DNA of 64,000 nucleotides from Cellvibrio japonicus Ueda107 (GCF_000019225.1 NC_010995.1:810001-874000), one strand, 5' to 3'. Shown: positions 20,381 through 29,766, counted from the first letter of the stretch. Numbers and translations are program-made. The notes: generated by a model from the letters alone, not told the origin.

Positions 20381-20409
20381 TTGACGCAAGTGGGTAGCAT
20401 CTATACAAT
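20381..20409 (+). promoter_or_regulatory. Sigma-70 promoter of the str operon
   Basis: TTGACG (20381-20386) and TACAAT (20404-20409) are separated by 17 nt, followed by a GCGCC discriminator. It lies after the rpoC terminator and about 115 nt upstream of rpsL. Confidence 0.8.
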
Positions 20410-20523
20410 GCGCCACCCACTTTTTCCAAGTGGGAAGCTGTTATTGCCTGTCGTTTGGGCCGGCCAGCTTTTTTTAAACTTGCCTTCATTACAGAAGGCG
20501 TAATCTCTATGGAGTTTGTTTTC

Positions 20524-20895
20524 ATGCCGACGATCAACCAGTTGGTTCGTAAGCCAAGAAAACGTATCGTAGACAAGAGTGACGTTCCTGCTCTGCAAGG
20601 TAACCCACAGCGCCGCGGCGTTTGCACCCGTGTATATACGACTACACCGAAAAAGCCTAACTCAGCACTGCGTAAAGTATGCCGTGTGCGTTTGACCAAC
20701 GGCTTTGAAGTGACTTCCTATATCGGTGGTGAAGGGCACAACCTGCAAGAGCACAGCGTGGTGCTGATCCGCGGTGGTCGTGTTAAGGACTTGCCCGGTG
20801 TGCGTTACCACACTGTACGTGGTTCACTGGATACTTCCGGTGTTGCCAAGCGTAAGCAAGGCCGCTCTAAATACGGTGCCAAGCGTCCCAAGTAA
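20524..20895 (+). CDS. rpsL: 30S ribosomal protein S12
   Basis: Decoding-centre protein that controls accuracy and is the streptomycin target. The ATG at 20524 gives MPTINQLVRKPRKR and 123 aa; the frame is open further upstream but that part is not conserved. TTTPKKPNSALRK keeps Lys43 and GGRVKDLPGVRYH keeps Lys88, the drug-sensitive residues. Starts the str operon. Confidence 0.97.
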   Translation: MPTINQLVRKPRKRIVDKSDVPALQGNPQRRGVCTRVYTTTPKKPNSALRKVCRVRLTNGFEVTSYIGGEGHNLQEHSVVLIRGGRVKDLPGVRYHTVRGSLDTSGVAKRKQGRSKYGAKRPK

Positions 20896-21019
20896 TCGCT
20901 GATTGGCGCTCTTCGAGCGTCTAATGGCGGTGAACGTGACGACACGTTTTCGGCTTAACAACCGAGTAAGGCCAAGCGGAATATCCGTCTTGGGAAATCC
21001 CTGAAGAGAGGCTATTAAG
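20896..21019 (+). promoter_or_regulatory. rpsL-rpsG intercistronic region, probable S7 control site
   Basis: The 124-nt gap has two possible helices: GCGCTC/GAGCGT at 20906-20920, and CCAAGCGGA against TCCGTCTTGG at about 20972-20992. The second lies close to the rpsG ribosome-binding site (GAGAGG). In E. coli S7 binds the S12-S7 intercistronic RNA to repress the operon. The position and structure suggest the same, but the S7-binding bases were not matched. Confidence 0.4.
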
Positions 21020-21490
21020 ATGCCAAGAAGAAGAGTAGTCGCCAAGCGCGAAGCTTTGCCGGATCCAAAATTCGGTGATGTCACTCTGGCGAAATTTATG
21101 AACCACGTAATGATCAGTGGTAAGAAGTCTGTTGCAGAGCGCATTGTTTATGGTGCTCTGGACGTTGTAAAAACCAAACTGAATCGCGATCCTTTGGAAG
21201 TGTTTTCCGAGGCTCTCGAGAATATCGCTCCGCTGGTAGAGGTTAAGTCTCGCCGTGTGGGTGGTGCAACCTACCAGGTGCCTGTAGAAGTTCGTGCTTC
21301 TCGTCGCAGTGCACTGGCTATGCGTTGGTTGGTGGATTACTCGCGCAAGCGCAGTGAAAAATCCATGCCGCAACGTCTTGCCGGCGAGCTGATCGATGCA
21401 TCGCAAGGCAAGGGTGCTGCGGTTAAGAAGCGTGAAGATGTTCACCGTATGGCTGAGGCTAACAAGGCCTTCTCCCACTTCCGTTTCTAA
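21020..21490 (+). CDS. rpsG: 30S ribosomal protein S7
   Basis: Primary 16S rRNA-binding protein that nucleates the 30S head and contacts E-site tRNA. The conserved start MPRRRVVAKREALPDPKFGD and the central GGATYQVPVEVR with RRSALAMRWL are present. 156 aa is the shorter (B-strain-like) form. Second gene of the str operon. Confidence 0.97.
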   Translation: MPRRRVVAKREALPDPKFGDVTLAKFMNHVMISGKKSVAERIVYGALDVVKTKLNRDPLEVFSEALENIAPLVEVKSRRVGGATYQVPVEVRASRRSALAMRWLVDYSRKRSEKSMPQRLAGELIDASQGKGAAVKKREDVHRMAEANKAFSHFRF

Positions 21491-21506
21491 TCATCTGTCC
21501 CGGATG

Positions 21507-21538
21507 AAAAAGGCAGCCCTCGCTGCCTTTTACCTTTT
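21507..21538 (+). terminator. Attenuator between rpsG and fusA
   Basis: AAAAAGGCAGC pairs with GCTGCCTTTT around CCTC, followed by ACCTTTTT. It lies in the 77-nt gap inside the str operon and probably gives partial termination that sets the ratio of ribosomal proteins to elongation factors. Confidence 0.75.
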
Positions 21539-21567
21539 TACAGCATGTATTTTTGGGGATCACAGTC

Positions 21568-23688
21568 GTGTCACGTAAGACTCCTATCGCACGCTACCGC
21601 AATATCGGTATTTGCGCCCACGTAGATGCCGGTAAAACTACTACTACTGAACGTGTGCTCTTTTACACTGGCTTGTCGCACAAGCTGGGTGAGGTGCACG
21701 ATGGAGCCGCTACGACTGATTGGATGGTACAGGAGCAGGAGCGCGGTATCACGATCACTTCTGCGGCCATTACTACCTTCTGGAAAGGTATGGCGGGTCA
21801 GTTTGATGAGCATCGCGTCAACGTTATCGATACCCCGGGTCACGTAGATTTCACGATTGAGGTCGAGCGCTCTCTGCGTGTGCTGGATGGTGCTGTTGTG
21901 GTGCTTTGCGGTTCTTCCGGTGTGCAGCCGCAGACTGAAACTGTGTGGCGCCAGGCGAACAAGTACGAGGTCCCGCGCCTTGTGTTTGTTAACAAGATGG
22001 ACCGGACCGGTGCTAATTTCCTGCGTGTGGTCGAGCAGTTGAAAACCCGCCTGGGTGCAAACCCTGTACCGCTGCAAATGACTATTGGCGCTGAAGATCA
22101 ATTCAAAGGGGTAGTGGACCTGGTTAAGATGCAGTCCATTATCTGGAATGAAGAAGATCAGGGGATGACCTTTGAGTATGGTCCGATCCCGGCTGATCTG
22201 CGGGAGCAATGCGAAGCTCTGCGTGAACAGTTAATAGAAGCTGCGGCGGAATCCAGTGATGCCCTGATGGAAAAATATCTGGGCGGTGAGGAGCTGACTG
22301 AGGCCGATATTAAAACCGGTATCCGCGCGCGCACCCTGGCAGGTGAAATTATCCCGGTTGTGGGTGGCTCTGCCTTTAAAAATAAAGGTGTACAGGCCAT
22401 GCTGGATGCCGTCATCGAATATCTGCCGGCTCCAACCGAGGTCAAGGCGATTGAAGGTGTACTGGATGATGGCGAGACTGTTGCCCAGCGTAAAGCGGAT
22501 GACAGCGAGCCATTTTCCGCGCTTGCCTTCAAAATTGCTACTGACCCCTTTGTGGGCAGTTTGACCTTTATTCGCGTCTACTCGGGTGTGCTTAATTCAG
22601 GCGATGCGGTGCTCAATTCTGTTAAGCAGAAAAAAGAGCGTGTCGGCCGCATGGTGCAGATGCATGCCAACCAGCGCAGTGAAATCAAAGAAGTGCTGGC
22701 AGGCGATATTGCCGCTGTGATCGGCCTGAAGGATGTTACAACCGGGGATACCCTGTGCGATATGAATCATCCTATCGTATTGGAGCGTATGGATTTCCCT
22801 GAGCCAGTTATTCACGTAGCAGTTGAGCCCAAAACCAAAGCTGACCAGGAAAAGATGGGTGTTGCTTTGAGCAAGCTTGCACAAGAAGACCCATCTTTCC
22901 GTGTAAGGACAGATGAGGAAACGGGGCAGACTATCATCGGTGGTATGGGTGAATTGCACCTCGATATCATCGTTGACCGCATGAAGCGTGAGTTTGGTGT
23001 TGAAGCGAATATCGGTAAGCCGCAAGTGGCCTATCGTGAGGCGATTCGCAACAAGTGTGAAATCGAAGGTAAGTTTGTGCGTCAATCCGGTGGTCGTGGT
23101 CAATACGGCCACTGCTGGATTCGTTTCGAGCCCGGCGCCGATGAAGGTGCGGAGGGGCTGGAGTTCGTTAACGAAATCGTTGGCGGTGTGGTGCCTAAAG
23201 AGTATGTGCCGGCTATCCAAAAAGGTATTGCTGAGCAAATGCAAAATGGTGTTCTGGCGGGCTATCCGCTGCTCGGCTTGAAGGCCAGTGTGTTTGATGG
23301 TTCTTACCATGACGTTGACTCATCAGAAATGGCGTTTAAAATCGCCGCTTCTATGGCGACCAAGAAGCTTGCTCAATTGGGGGGTGCGGTTCTGCTCGAA
23401 CCCATCATGAAGGTTGAGGTAGTAACTCCGGAAGAAAACATGGGTGACGTGGTGGGGGATCTCAATCGTCGTCGCGGCATGATTCTGGGTATGGACGAAA
23501 GTGTTAGTGGCAAAGTGGTTAATGCCGAGGTGCCTCTGGCGGAAATGTTTGGTTATGCGACCTCGTTGCGCTCTGCGACTCAGGGCCGTGCAACCTACAC
23601 CATGGAATTCTTGAAATACGCTGAAGCCCCGCGCAATGTTGCTGAAGAAGTGATTGCCAGGGGTAAAATCCAGAAAGACGAAGAATAG
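21568..23688 (+). CDS. fusA: Elongation factor G
   Basis: GTPase that drives ribosomal translocation and, with RRF, ribosome recycling. The GTG at 21568 follows GGGGA and gives VSRKTPIARYRNIGICAHVDAGKT with the G1 loop at about 18-25. NKMDR is the G4 motif and domain IV begins near VAYREAIRNK. 706 aa is typical of EF-G1. The overlapping upstream TTG (21553) has no support. Third gene of the str operon. Confidence 0.97.
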   Translation: MSRKTPIARYRNIGICAHVDAGKTTTTERVLFYTGLSHKLGEVHDGAATTDWMVQEQERGITITSAAITTFWKGMAGQFDEHRVNVIDTPGHVDFTIEVERSLRVLDGAVVVLCGSSGVQPQTETVWRQANKYEVPRLVFVNKMDRTGANFLRVVEQLKTRLGANPVPLQMTIGAEDQFKGVVDLVKMQSIIWNEEDQGMTFEYGPIPADLREQCEALREQLIEAAAESSDALMEKYLGGEELTEADIKTGIRARTLAGEIIPVVGGSAFKNKGVQAMLDAVIEYLPAPTEVKAIEGVLDDGETVAQRKADDSEPFSALAFKIATDPFVGSLTFIRVYSGVLNSGDAVLNSVKQKKERVGRMVQMHANQRSEIKEVLAGDIAAVIGLKDVTTGDTLCDMNHPIVLERMDFPEPVIHVAVEPKTKADQEKMGVALSKLAQEDPSFRVRTDEETGQTIIGGMGELHLDIIVDRMKREFGVEANIGKPQVAYREAIRNKCEIEGKFVRQSGGRGQYGHCWIRFEPGADEGAEGLEFVNEIVGGVVPKEYVPAIQKGIAEQMQNGVLAGYPLLGLKASVFDGSYHDVDSSEMAFKIAASMATKKLAQLGGAVLLEPIMKVEVVTPEENMGDVVGDLNRRRGMILGMDESVSGKVVNAEVPLAEMFGYATSLRSATQGRATYTMEFLKYAEAPRNVAEEVIARGKIQKDEE

Positions 23689-23724
23689 TATTCCTATCTC
23701 ATCTTTAATTAGAGGAATTGAAAA

Positions 23725-24948
23725 GTGGCTAAAGAGAAGTTTGAACGTAACAAGCCCCACGTCAACGTGGGCACCATTGGTCACGTTGACCACGGTAAAA
23801 CCACCCTGACTGCTGCACTGACCAAAGTGTGCGCAGAAACCTGGGGCGGTGCTTTCGTTGCCTATGACGGTATCGATAACGCGCCAGAAGAGAAGGCTCG
23901 TGGTATTACCATTAACACCTCTCACGTAGAGTACGATTCTGCTGTGCGTCACTACGCCCACGTAGACTGCCCAGGCCACGCCGACTATGTGAAGAACATG
24001 ATCACCGGTGCTGCCCAGATGGACGGCGCTATCCTGGTGTGCGGTGCGACCGACGGTCCGATGCCGCAAACCCGTGAGCACATCCTGTTGTCCCGTCAGG
24101 TAGGCGTACCTTTCATCGTGGTATTCCTGAACAAGGCTGACCTGCTGGCAGAAGACTGCGGTGGTGTAGGCACTGACGAATACAATGAAATGCTGGAATT
24201 GGTAGAGATGGAGCTGCGTGAGCTGCTGTCCACCTACGACTTCCCCGGTGATGACACCCCAATTATCGCTGGTTCTGCCCTGATGGCGCTGAACGGCCAG
24301 GACGACAACGGCCTGGGTGTTTCTGCGGTGCGTAAACTGGTTGAGTCCCTGGATGCTTACATCCCTGAGCCAGTTCGTGCGATTGACCAGCCGTTCCTGA
24401 TGCCGGTAGAAGACGTGTTCTCTATCTCAGGTCGCGGCACTGTGGTAACCGGTCGTGTTGAGCGCGGTATTATCAAAGTGGGTGAAGAGATTCAGATCGT
24501 TGGTCTGAAAGACACCACCAAGACTACCTGTACGGGTGTTGAAATGTTCCGCAAGCTGCTCGACGAAGGTCGTGCGGGCGAGAACGTGGGTGTTCTGTTG
24601 CGCGGTACCAAGCGTGATGAAGTTGAGCGTGGCCAGGTTCTGTGTAAGCCAAACTCTGTAACACCCCACACCAAGTTTGAATCTGAAGTGTACGTTCTGT
24701 CCAAAGAAGAAGGTGGTCGTCACACGCCCTTCTTCAAGGGTTACCGTCCACAGTTCTATTTCCGTACCACTGACGTGACGGGTGCTGTTGAGCTGCCGGA
24801 AGGCGTAGAGATGGTAATGCCGGGTGACAACATCAAGATGGTTGTTACCTTGATTCACCCGATTGCGATGGAAGAAGGCCTGCGCTTTGCTATCCGTGAA
24901 GGTGGTCGTACTGTTGGTGCTGGTGTGGTTGCTAAAATCATTCAGTAA
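23725..24948 (+). CDS. tuf: Elongation factor Tu, copy 2 (str operon)
   Basis: Delivers aminoacyl-tRNA to the ribosome. It encodes the same 407-aa protein as the copy at 6845, including the insertion after NKAD. The start is GTG (the other copy uses ATG) after AGAGGAAT. The first four codons differ silently or in the start codon; from codon 5 to the stop I see no difference between the two copies, while the flanks are unrelated. This is the str-operon tuf, 36 nt after fusA. Confidence 0.98.
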   Translation: MAKEKFERNKPHVNVGTIGHVDHGKTTLTAALTKVCAETWGGAFVAYDGIDNAPEEKARGITINTSHVEYDSAVRHYAHVDCPGHADYVKNMITGAAQMDGAILVCGATDGPMPQTREHILLSRQVGVPFIVVFLNKADLLAEDCGGVGTDEYNEMLELVEMELRELLSTYDFPGDDTPIIAGSALMALNGQDDNGLGVSAVRKLVESLDAYIPEPVRAIDQPFLMPVEDVFSISGRGTVVTGRVERGIIKVGEEIQIVGLKDTTKTTCTGVEMFRKLLDEGRAGENVGVLLRGTKRDEVERGQVLCKPNSVTPHTKFESEVYVLSKEEGGRHTPFFKGYRPQFYFRTTDVTGAVELPEGVEMVMPGDNIKMVVTLIHPIAMEEGLRFAIREGGRTVGAGVVAKIIQ

Positions 24949-24965
24949 TAGCTGGCAGATATAAA

Positions 24966-24995
24966 GGGCGGGTCTTTAATGGCCCGCTTTTTATT
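24966..24995 (+). terminator. Terminator of the str operon
   Basis: GCGGGT pairs with GCCCGC (one G-U) around a TCTTTAATG loop, followed by TTTTTATTT. It precedes the S10 promoter. Confidence 0.8.
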
Positions 24996-25049
24996 TGGTT
25001 AGTCAAAAAAGCTGTGCCTAAGAAATAAGCATGTTTTGTGCTTTATCTG

Positions 25050-25078
25050 TTGACAGCTATGGGTTGCGCACATAGAAT
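25050..25078 (+). promoter_or_regulatory. Sigma-70 promoter of the S10 operon
   Basis: A consensus TTGACA (25050-25055) and TAGAAT (25073-25078) are separated by exactly 17 nt and followed by the GC-rich TGCGCC discriminator. It gives an 80-nt leader before rpsJ. That leader contains a hairpin (25093-25122, CCAG...CTGG with TATTG/CAATA), in the place where L4 controls the E. coli operon. Confidence 0.85.
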
Positions 25079-25166
25079 TGCGCCTCCTTTCGCCAGGGGT
25101 ATTGTTTTTAAGCAATAACTGGCCGTAAGGGTTGTTCTTTAAACACATAATTGGAGTTTGGTTCAA

Positions 25167-25478
25167 ATGCAGAATCAACGCATTAGGATTCGCCTGAAGG
25201 CTTTCGATCACAAGCTCATCGATGCCTCTACTCAAGAGATCGTTGAGACCGCAAAGCGTACAGGTGCTCAAGTGCGCGGTCCGATTCCGCTGCCGACTCG
25301 TAAAGAGCGCTTCACTGTATTGATTTCTCCGCACGTTAACAAAGATGCGCGCGATCAGTACGAGATACGTACACATAAGCGTTTGCTGGATATTGTTGAG
25401 CCTACAGAAAAAACCGTTGATGCCCTGATGAAGCTGGATCTGGCTGCAGGCGTTGAGGTTCAAATTAGTCTCGGTTAA
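25167..25478 (+). CDS. rpsJ: 30S ribosomal protein S10
   Basis: Head protein of the 30S subunit and, as NusE, partner of NusG and NusB in coupling and antitermination. The ATG at 25167 gives MQNQRIRIRLKAFDHKLID, 103 aa; a TTG three codons upstream is unlikely. The conserved loop GPIPLPTRKERFTVL is present. First gene of the S10 operon. Confidence 0.97.
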   Translation: MQNQRIRIRLKAFDHKLIDASTQEIVETAKRTGAQVRGPIPLPTRKERFTVLISPHVNKDARDQYEIRTHKRLLDIVEPTEKTVDALMKLDLAAGVEVQISLG

Positions 25479-25576
25479 GTAAATGTTTAAGGTCTAGGCA
25501 TTTGCCTAGGCTGTGTAACGCTCTGAAATGGGCGGCCATAGCGGGTAAAAGCCCCGTACACTAAGAGGTTATTAAA

Positions 25577-26221
25577 ATGACGATTGGTATTGTCGGCCGT
25601 AAGACCGGTATGACTCGTGTTTTTACGGATGATGGTGTTTCCATTCCTGTAACCGTGATTGAGGTTGAGCCCAATCGCGTTACTCAGGTTAAGACTGCTG
25701 ATACTGATGGCTACTCTGCTGTGCAGATTACTGTTGGTGAGCGTCGCGCCTCCCGTGTTACCAAATCCGAAGCTGGCCACTTCGCCAAAGCCAATGTTGA
25801 GGCGGGTCGCAGCGTTTGGGAATTGCGTAACAACTCTCAAGAAGCCTTTGAAGTAGGTGCTTCTCTGACTGTAGAAGCTTTTTCTGCAGGTCAATTCATT
25901 GATGTAACTGGTACCTCTAAAGGTAAGGGTTACGCCGGTACTGTTAAGCGTTGGAACTTCGGTATGCAGGATGCCACTCACGGCAACTCGCGCTCTCACC
26001 GTGTTCCCGGTTCAACCGGTCAATGTCAATCTCCTGGTCGCGTATTCAAAAACAAGAAAATGACAGGTCACATGGGGGCTGAGCGTGTAACCGTTCAAAA
26101 CCTGGAGATCGTCCGTGTAGATGCCGAGCGCAATCTGCTTCTTGTCAAGGGTGCTATTCCTGGTGCTCCAGGCGGCGACGTTATTGTTCGCCCCGCTGTT
26201 AAAGCGCGCACCAACGCTTAA
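25577..26221 (+). CDS. rplC: 50S ribosomal protein L3
   Basis: Assembly-initiating protein whose loop reaches the peptidyl-transferase centre. GSTGQCQSPGRVFKNKKM contains the glutamine that PrmB methylates in E. coli. 214 aa, normal. The 98-nt gap after rpsJ is longer than in E. coli but shows no clear terminator. Confidence 0.97.
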   Translation: MTIGIVGRKTGMTRVFTDDGVSIPVTVIEVEPNRVTQVKTADTDGYSAVQITVGERRASRVTKSEAGHFAKANVEAGRSVWELRNNSQEAFEVGASLTVEAFSAGQFIDVTGTSKGKGYAGTVKRWNFGMQDATHGNSRSHRVPGSTGQCQSPGRVFKNKKMTGHMGAERVTVQNLEIVRVDAERNLLLVKGAIPGAPGGDVIVRPAVKARTNA

Positions 26222-26241
26222 GTGTCCAAGGGGAGTTGACC

Positions 26242-26856
26242 ATGGAATTAAAAATTGTAAATCCCGGTGGCGCTCAAGGTACTGTTAACGTATCTGAAGT
26301 GGCTTTCGGTAGAGAGTTTAATCAAGATCTGGTGCATCAAGCTGTTGTTGCCTATATGGCTGGTGCGCGTCAGGGTACCAAGGCACAGAAAACTCGTGCA
26401 GAAGTCTCTGGTGGCGGCAAAAAGCCCTGGCGTCAAAAAGGTACTGGTCGTGCGCGTGCGGGTACTATCCGCAGTCCTATCTGGCGTGGCGGCGGTGTGA
26501 CCTTTGCTGCAAAGCCTCGTGATTTTGAGCAAAAGTTGAACCGTAAAATGTATCGTGCTGCGTTACAGTGCATTTTGTCTGAGCTGAACCGCCAGGATCG
26601 TTTGATTGTGGTTGAAAGCTTTGACGTTGATGCGCCCAAAACCAAGGCACTGGTGCAAAAGCTTGCACAATATGATCTGACAGATGCGTTGATTGTCACT
26701 GAAGATCTGAGTGAAAACCTGTACCTGGCATCGCGTAACCTGCACAAAGTGGGTGTATCGGATGTTCAGGGCGTCGATCCAGTTAGCCTGATCGGTTATG
26801 ACAAAGTCGTTGTTACCGTTCCTGCGCTGAAAAAATTCGAGGAGATCCTGGGATGA
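26242..26856 (+). CDS. rplD: 50S ribosomal protein L4
   Basis: Exit-tunnel protein; in E. coli it also represses the S10 operon at transcription and translation. The ATG at 26242 (MELKIVNPGG) follows AAGGGGAG and gives 204 aa. The tunnel loop RSPIWRGGGVTFAAKPRDF is conserved, as is KKPWRQKGTGRARAG. It overlaps rplW by 4 nt. Confidence 0.97.
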   Translation: MELKIVNPGGAQGTVNVSEVAFGREFNQDLVHQAVVAYMAGARQGTKAQKTRAEVSGGGKKPWRQKGTGRARAGTIRSPIWRGGGVTFAAKPRDFEQKLNRKMYRAALQCILSELNRQDRLIVVESFDVDAPKTKALVQKLAQYDLTDALIVTEDLSENLYLASRNLHKVGVSDVQGVDPVSLIGYDKVVVTVPALKKFEEILG

Positions 26857-27149
26857 ACCAAGAACGCATTTATAAAGTGTTGCTAGGTCCCGTGGTATCT
26901 GAGAAATCAGCTGCTGTGGGTGAGGCTAGCAACCAGGTGGTTTTCAAAGTGTTGGCCGATGCCAGCAAAGTAGAAATCAAAGCCGCTGTTCAAGCGTTGT
27001 TCAACACGAAAGTTGAATCTGTACGCGTATTGAATGTTAAAGGCAAAACCAAGCGCACTCGCTACGGTGTAGGCAAGAGAAGCGATTGGAAAAAAGCCTA
27101 TGTGCGTCTCGAGCAAGGTCAAGAAATCGACTTTGCGGTAGCAGAGTAA
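26853..27149 (+). CDS. rplW: 50S ribosomal protein L23
   Basis: Lies at the tunnel exit and is the docking site for trigger factor and SRP. MNQERIYKVLLGPVVSEKSA and the KVESVRVLNVKGKTKR loop match the family; 98 aa. The ATGA overlap with rplD couples translation. Confidence 0.96.
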   Translation: MNQERIYKVLLGPVVSEKSAAVGEASNQVVFKVLADASKVEIKAAVQALFNTKVESVRVLNVKGKTKRTRYGVGKRSDWKKAYVRLEQGQEIDFAVAE

Positions 27150-27162
27150 GAGGATTGTCGCA

Positions 27163-27990
27163 ATGGCTATTGTAAAAAGTAAACCAACCTCTCCTGGTCG
27201 TCGCTTTGTCGTTAAGGTCGTTAACCACGATCTGCACAAGGGTGAGCCCTATGCTCCGCTGCTCGACAAAAAGTCCAAGTCTGGTGGTCGTAACAACACA
27301 GGTCGTATTACCACTCGCCACGTTGGTGGTGGTCACAAGCAGCACTACCGTATTGTTGATTTCCGTCGTAACAAAGATGGTATTCCAGCGACTGTAGAGC
27401 GTATCGAATACGATCCCAACCGCACTGCTTATATTGCTCTGGTTGTCTATGCCGATGGTGAGCGTCGCTACATCATTGCACCTAAAGGCTTGAGCGCGGG
27501 TGACAAAATTGAGTCAGGTAATGCTGCAGCTATTAAAGTGGGTAATACCTTGCCAGTTCGTAACATCCCATTGGGTAGTGTTATCCACTGTGTAGAGTTG
27601 AAGCCGGGTAAAGGTGCCCAGCTGGCTCGCTCAGCGGGTGCTTCTGCGCAATTGGTTGCGAAAGATGGCGCTTATGTAACTTTGCGTTTGCGCAGTGGTG
27701 AAATGCGTAAAGTGCTGAGCGACTGTCGTGCCACTCTCGGTGAAGTATCTAACACCGAGCACAACCTGCGTTCGCTGGGTAAAGCCGGTGCTAAACGTTG
27801 GCTGGGCATTCGTCCTACTGTTCGCGGTGTTGCGATGAACCCGGTTGACCACCCACACGGTGGTGGTGAAGGCCGTACTTCTGGTGGCCGTCACCCAGTA
27901 TCACCATGGGGTATCCCAACCAAGGGTTACAAAACGCGCAAAAACAAGCGCACCGATAACATGATTGTTCGTCGTCGCGATAAGAAATAA
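27163..27990 (+). CDS. rplB: 50S ribosomal protein L2
   Basis: Universal protein needed for subunit association and peptidyl-transferase activity. MNPVDHPHGGGEGRTSGGR contains the essential histidine (E. coli His229) near residue 230. 275 aa is typical. S10 operon, 13 nt after rplW. Confidence 0.98.
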   Translation: MAIVKSKPTSPGRRFVVKVVNHDLHKGEPYAPLLDKKSKSGGRNNTGRITTRHVGGGHKQHYRIVDFRRNKDGIPATVERIEYDPNRTAYIALVVYADGERRYIIAPKGLSAGDKIESGNAAAIKVGNTLPVRNIPLGSVIHCVELKPGKGAQLARSAGASAQLVAKDGAYVTLRLRSGEMRKVLSDCRATLGEVSNTEHNLRSLGKAGAKRWLGIRPTVRGVAMNPVDHPHGGGEGRTSGGRHPVSPWGIPTKGYKTRKNKRTDNMIVRRRDKK

Positions 27991-28024
27991 TCGCCGGCCT
28001 AACAACTGAGTAGAGGAAGTCACA

Positions 28025-28303
28025 GTGCCACGTTCACTGAAAAAAGGTCCCTTTATCGACCTCCACCTGATTAAGAAGGTCGAAGCTGCGATCGCGAGTA
28101 ATGATCGTCGCCCGATTAAAACCTGGTCACGTCGCTCTATGATTCTGCCAGAAATGGTAGGTCTGACTCTGGCTGTACACAACGGGCGCCAACATGTTCC
28201 GGTTCTTGTAAACGAAGAAATGGTCGGACACAAGCTGGGCGAATTCGCAGCAACCCGTACTTATCGCGGTCATGCCGCTGATAAGAAAGCTAAGAAGCGC
28301 TAA
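28025..28303 (+). CDS. rpsS: 30S ribosomal protein S19
   Basis: Head protein that binds S13 and 16S rRNA. The start is GTG (read MPRSLKKGPFIDLHL) after AGAGGAAG. The conserved GHKLGEFAATRTYRGH is present; 92 aa. Confidence 0.97.
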   Translation: MPRSLKKGPFIDLHLIKKVEAAIASNDRRPIKTWSRRSMILPEMVGLTLAVHNGRQHVPVLVNEEMVGHKLGEFAATRTYRGHAADKKAKKR

Positions 28304-28315
28304 GAGGTTTTAACG

Positions 28316-28648
28316 ATGGAAGTAGCAGCAAAATTAAGCGGTGCTCGTCTGTCGGCGCAAAAAGCGCGTTTGGTTGCTGATCAAATTCGCGGTAAAGGCG
28401 TTGAAGATGCACTTGATATCCTGGCATTCAGCACTAAAAAGGGTGCCCAGATCATCAAGAAGGTACTCGAGTCTGCCATTGCAAACGCCGAGCACAATGA
28501 AGGCGCTGATGTTGATGAGCTGAAAGTAAAAACGATCTTTGTTGACGAGGGCGTAAGCCTGAAGCGCATCAAGCCACGTGCCAAAGGCCGTGCTGATCGT
28601 ATTACCAAGCGCACTTGTCACATCACCGTTAAAGTAGCCGATAAGTAA
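28316..28648 (+). CDS. rplV: 50S ribosomal protein L22
   Basis: Its long beta-hairpin lines the exit tunnel beside L4. The hairpin KRIKPRAKGRADRITKRTCH is intact and shows none of the known macrolide-resistance deletions. 110 aa; 12 nt after rpsS. Confidence 0.97.
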   Translation: MEVAAKLSGARLSAQKARLVADQIRGKGVEDALDILAFSTKKGAQIIKKVLESAIANAEHNEGADVDELKVKTIFVDEGVSLKRIKPRAKGRADRITKRTCHITVKVADK

Positions 28649-28659
28649 GAGAGCGCGTT

Positions 28660-29340
28660 ATGGGTCAGAAAGTACATCCAAACGGTATTCGTCTGGGTAT
28701 CATCAAAAAGCATACCTCCGTATGGTATGCCGATGGCACTGATTACGCAGACAAACTCAACATCGACCTGAAAGTGCGTTCGTACATTCAGGAGAAGCTT
28801 GCCAGTGCGTCAGTTAGCCGCGTTGATATTGAACGCCCCGCTAATACTGCGCGTATTACTATCCACACTGCCCGTCCAGGTATTGTGATTGGTAAGAAAG
28901 GTGAAGATGTTGATAAGCTGCGCGCAGAAATCAGCAAACAAATGGGCGTGCCTGTTCATATCAATATTGAAGAGATTCGCAAGCCTGATCTGGATGCTGC
29001 TTTGGTTGCGCAAAGCGTTGCTCAGCAACTGGAGCGTCGTGTTATGTTCCGTCGTGCTATGAAGCGCGCGGTGCAAAACGCTATGCGTCAAGGTGCTGAG
29101 GGCATCAAAATCCAGGTGGGTGGCCGCTTGGGTGGTGCCGAGATTGCTCGTAGCGAGTGGTATCGTGAAGGTCGCGTACCCCTGCACACCCTGCGTGCAG
29201 ACATCGATTACGCGACTGCCGAAGCCAGCACTACCTACGGCATCATTGGTGTAAAAGTGTGGATTTTCAAGGGTGAAGTGATCGGTGACGTAACTGAAAC
29301 CGAAAGCGCGTCCAAGAAAAAAACCACTAAGTCCAAGTAA
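28660..29340 (+). CDS. rpsC: 30S ribosomal protein S3
   Basis: Part of the mRNA entry tunnel and its helicase activity. An N-terminal KH domain includes RPGIVIGKKGEDVDKLR (the GxxG loop), followed by the S3-C domain with GGRLGGAEIARSEWYREGRVPLHTLRA. 226 aa with a Lys-rich tail. Confidence 0.97.
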   Translation: MGQKVHPNGIRLGIIKKHTSVWYADGTDYADKLNIDLKVRSYIQEKLASASVSRVDIERPANTARITIHTARPGIVIGKKGEDVDKLRAEISKQMGVPVHINIEEIRKPDLDAALVAQSVAQQLERRVMFRRAMKRAVQNAMRQGAEGIKIQVGGRLGGAEIARSEWYREGRVPLHTLRADIDYATAEASTTYGIIGVKVWIFKGEVIGDVTETESASKKKTTKSK

Positions 29341-29352
29341 GGGGTACGCACA

Positions 29353-29766
29353 ATGTTACAACCTAAGCGTACGAAGTTTCGCAAGCAGATGAAAGGCCGC
29401 AACCGCGGTCTGGCCCTTCGCGGCTCCAAAGTCAGCTTTGGTGATTTCGGCTTGAAAGCAACTGGTCGCGGTCGCATCACAGCACGCCAAATCGAAGCTG
29501 CTCGTCGTGCGATGACTCGTCACGTTAAACGTGGCGGTAAAATCTGGATCCGTGTGTTTCCGGACAAACCAATCACTGCCAAGCCTCTTGAAGTGCGTAT
29601 GGGTAGTGGTAAAGGTGGCGTGGAATATTGGGTTGCCCAGATTCGTCCTGGCAAGGTTCTCTATGAGATGGATGGTGTAAGTGAAGAGCTGGCTCGTGAA
29701 GCTTTTGCCCTTGCTGCCGCTAAATTGCCAGTTACTACAACATTTGTTAAACGTTCGGTGATGTGA
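29353..29766 (+). CDS. rplP: 50S ribosomal protein L16
   Basis: Central protuberance protein near the A site. VRMGSGKGGVEYWVA contains the arginine hydroxylated by YcfD in E. coli. 137 aa. Its TGA overlaps the rpmC start by one base (ATGTGATG). Confidence 0.97.
   Translation: MLQPKRTKFRKQMKGRNRGLALRGSKVSFGDFGLKATGRGRITARQIEAARRAMTRHVKRGGKIWIRVFPDKPITAKPLEVRMGSGKGGVEYWVAQIRPGKVLYEMDGVSEELAREAFALAAAKLPVTTTFVKRSVM

Noticed and set aside
20524..20895. Streptomycin-resistance substitution in S12
   Set aside because: Lys43 and Lys88 are both the wild-type residues, unlike the altered rifampicin position in RpoB.
25361..25375. ATACGTAC in rpsJ as an additional operator
   Set aside because: It is a one-off match inside a coding region without a partner palindrome or promoter elements.
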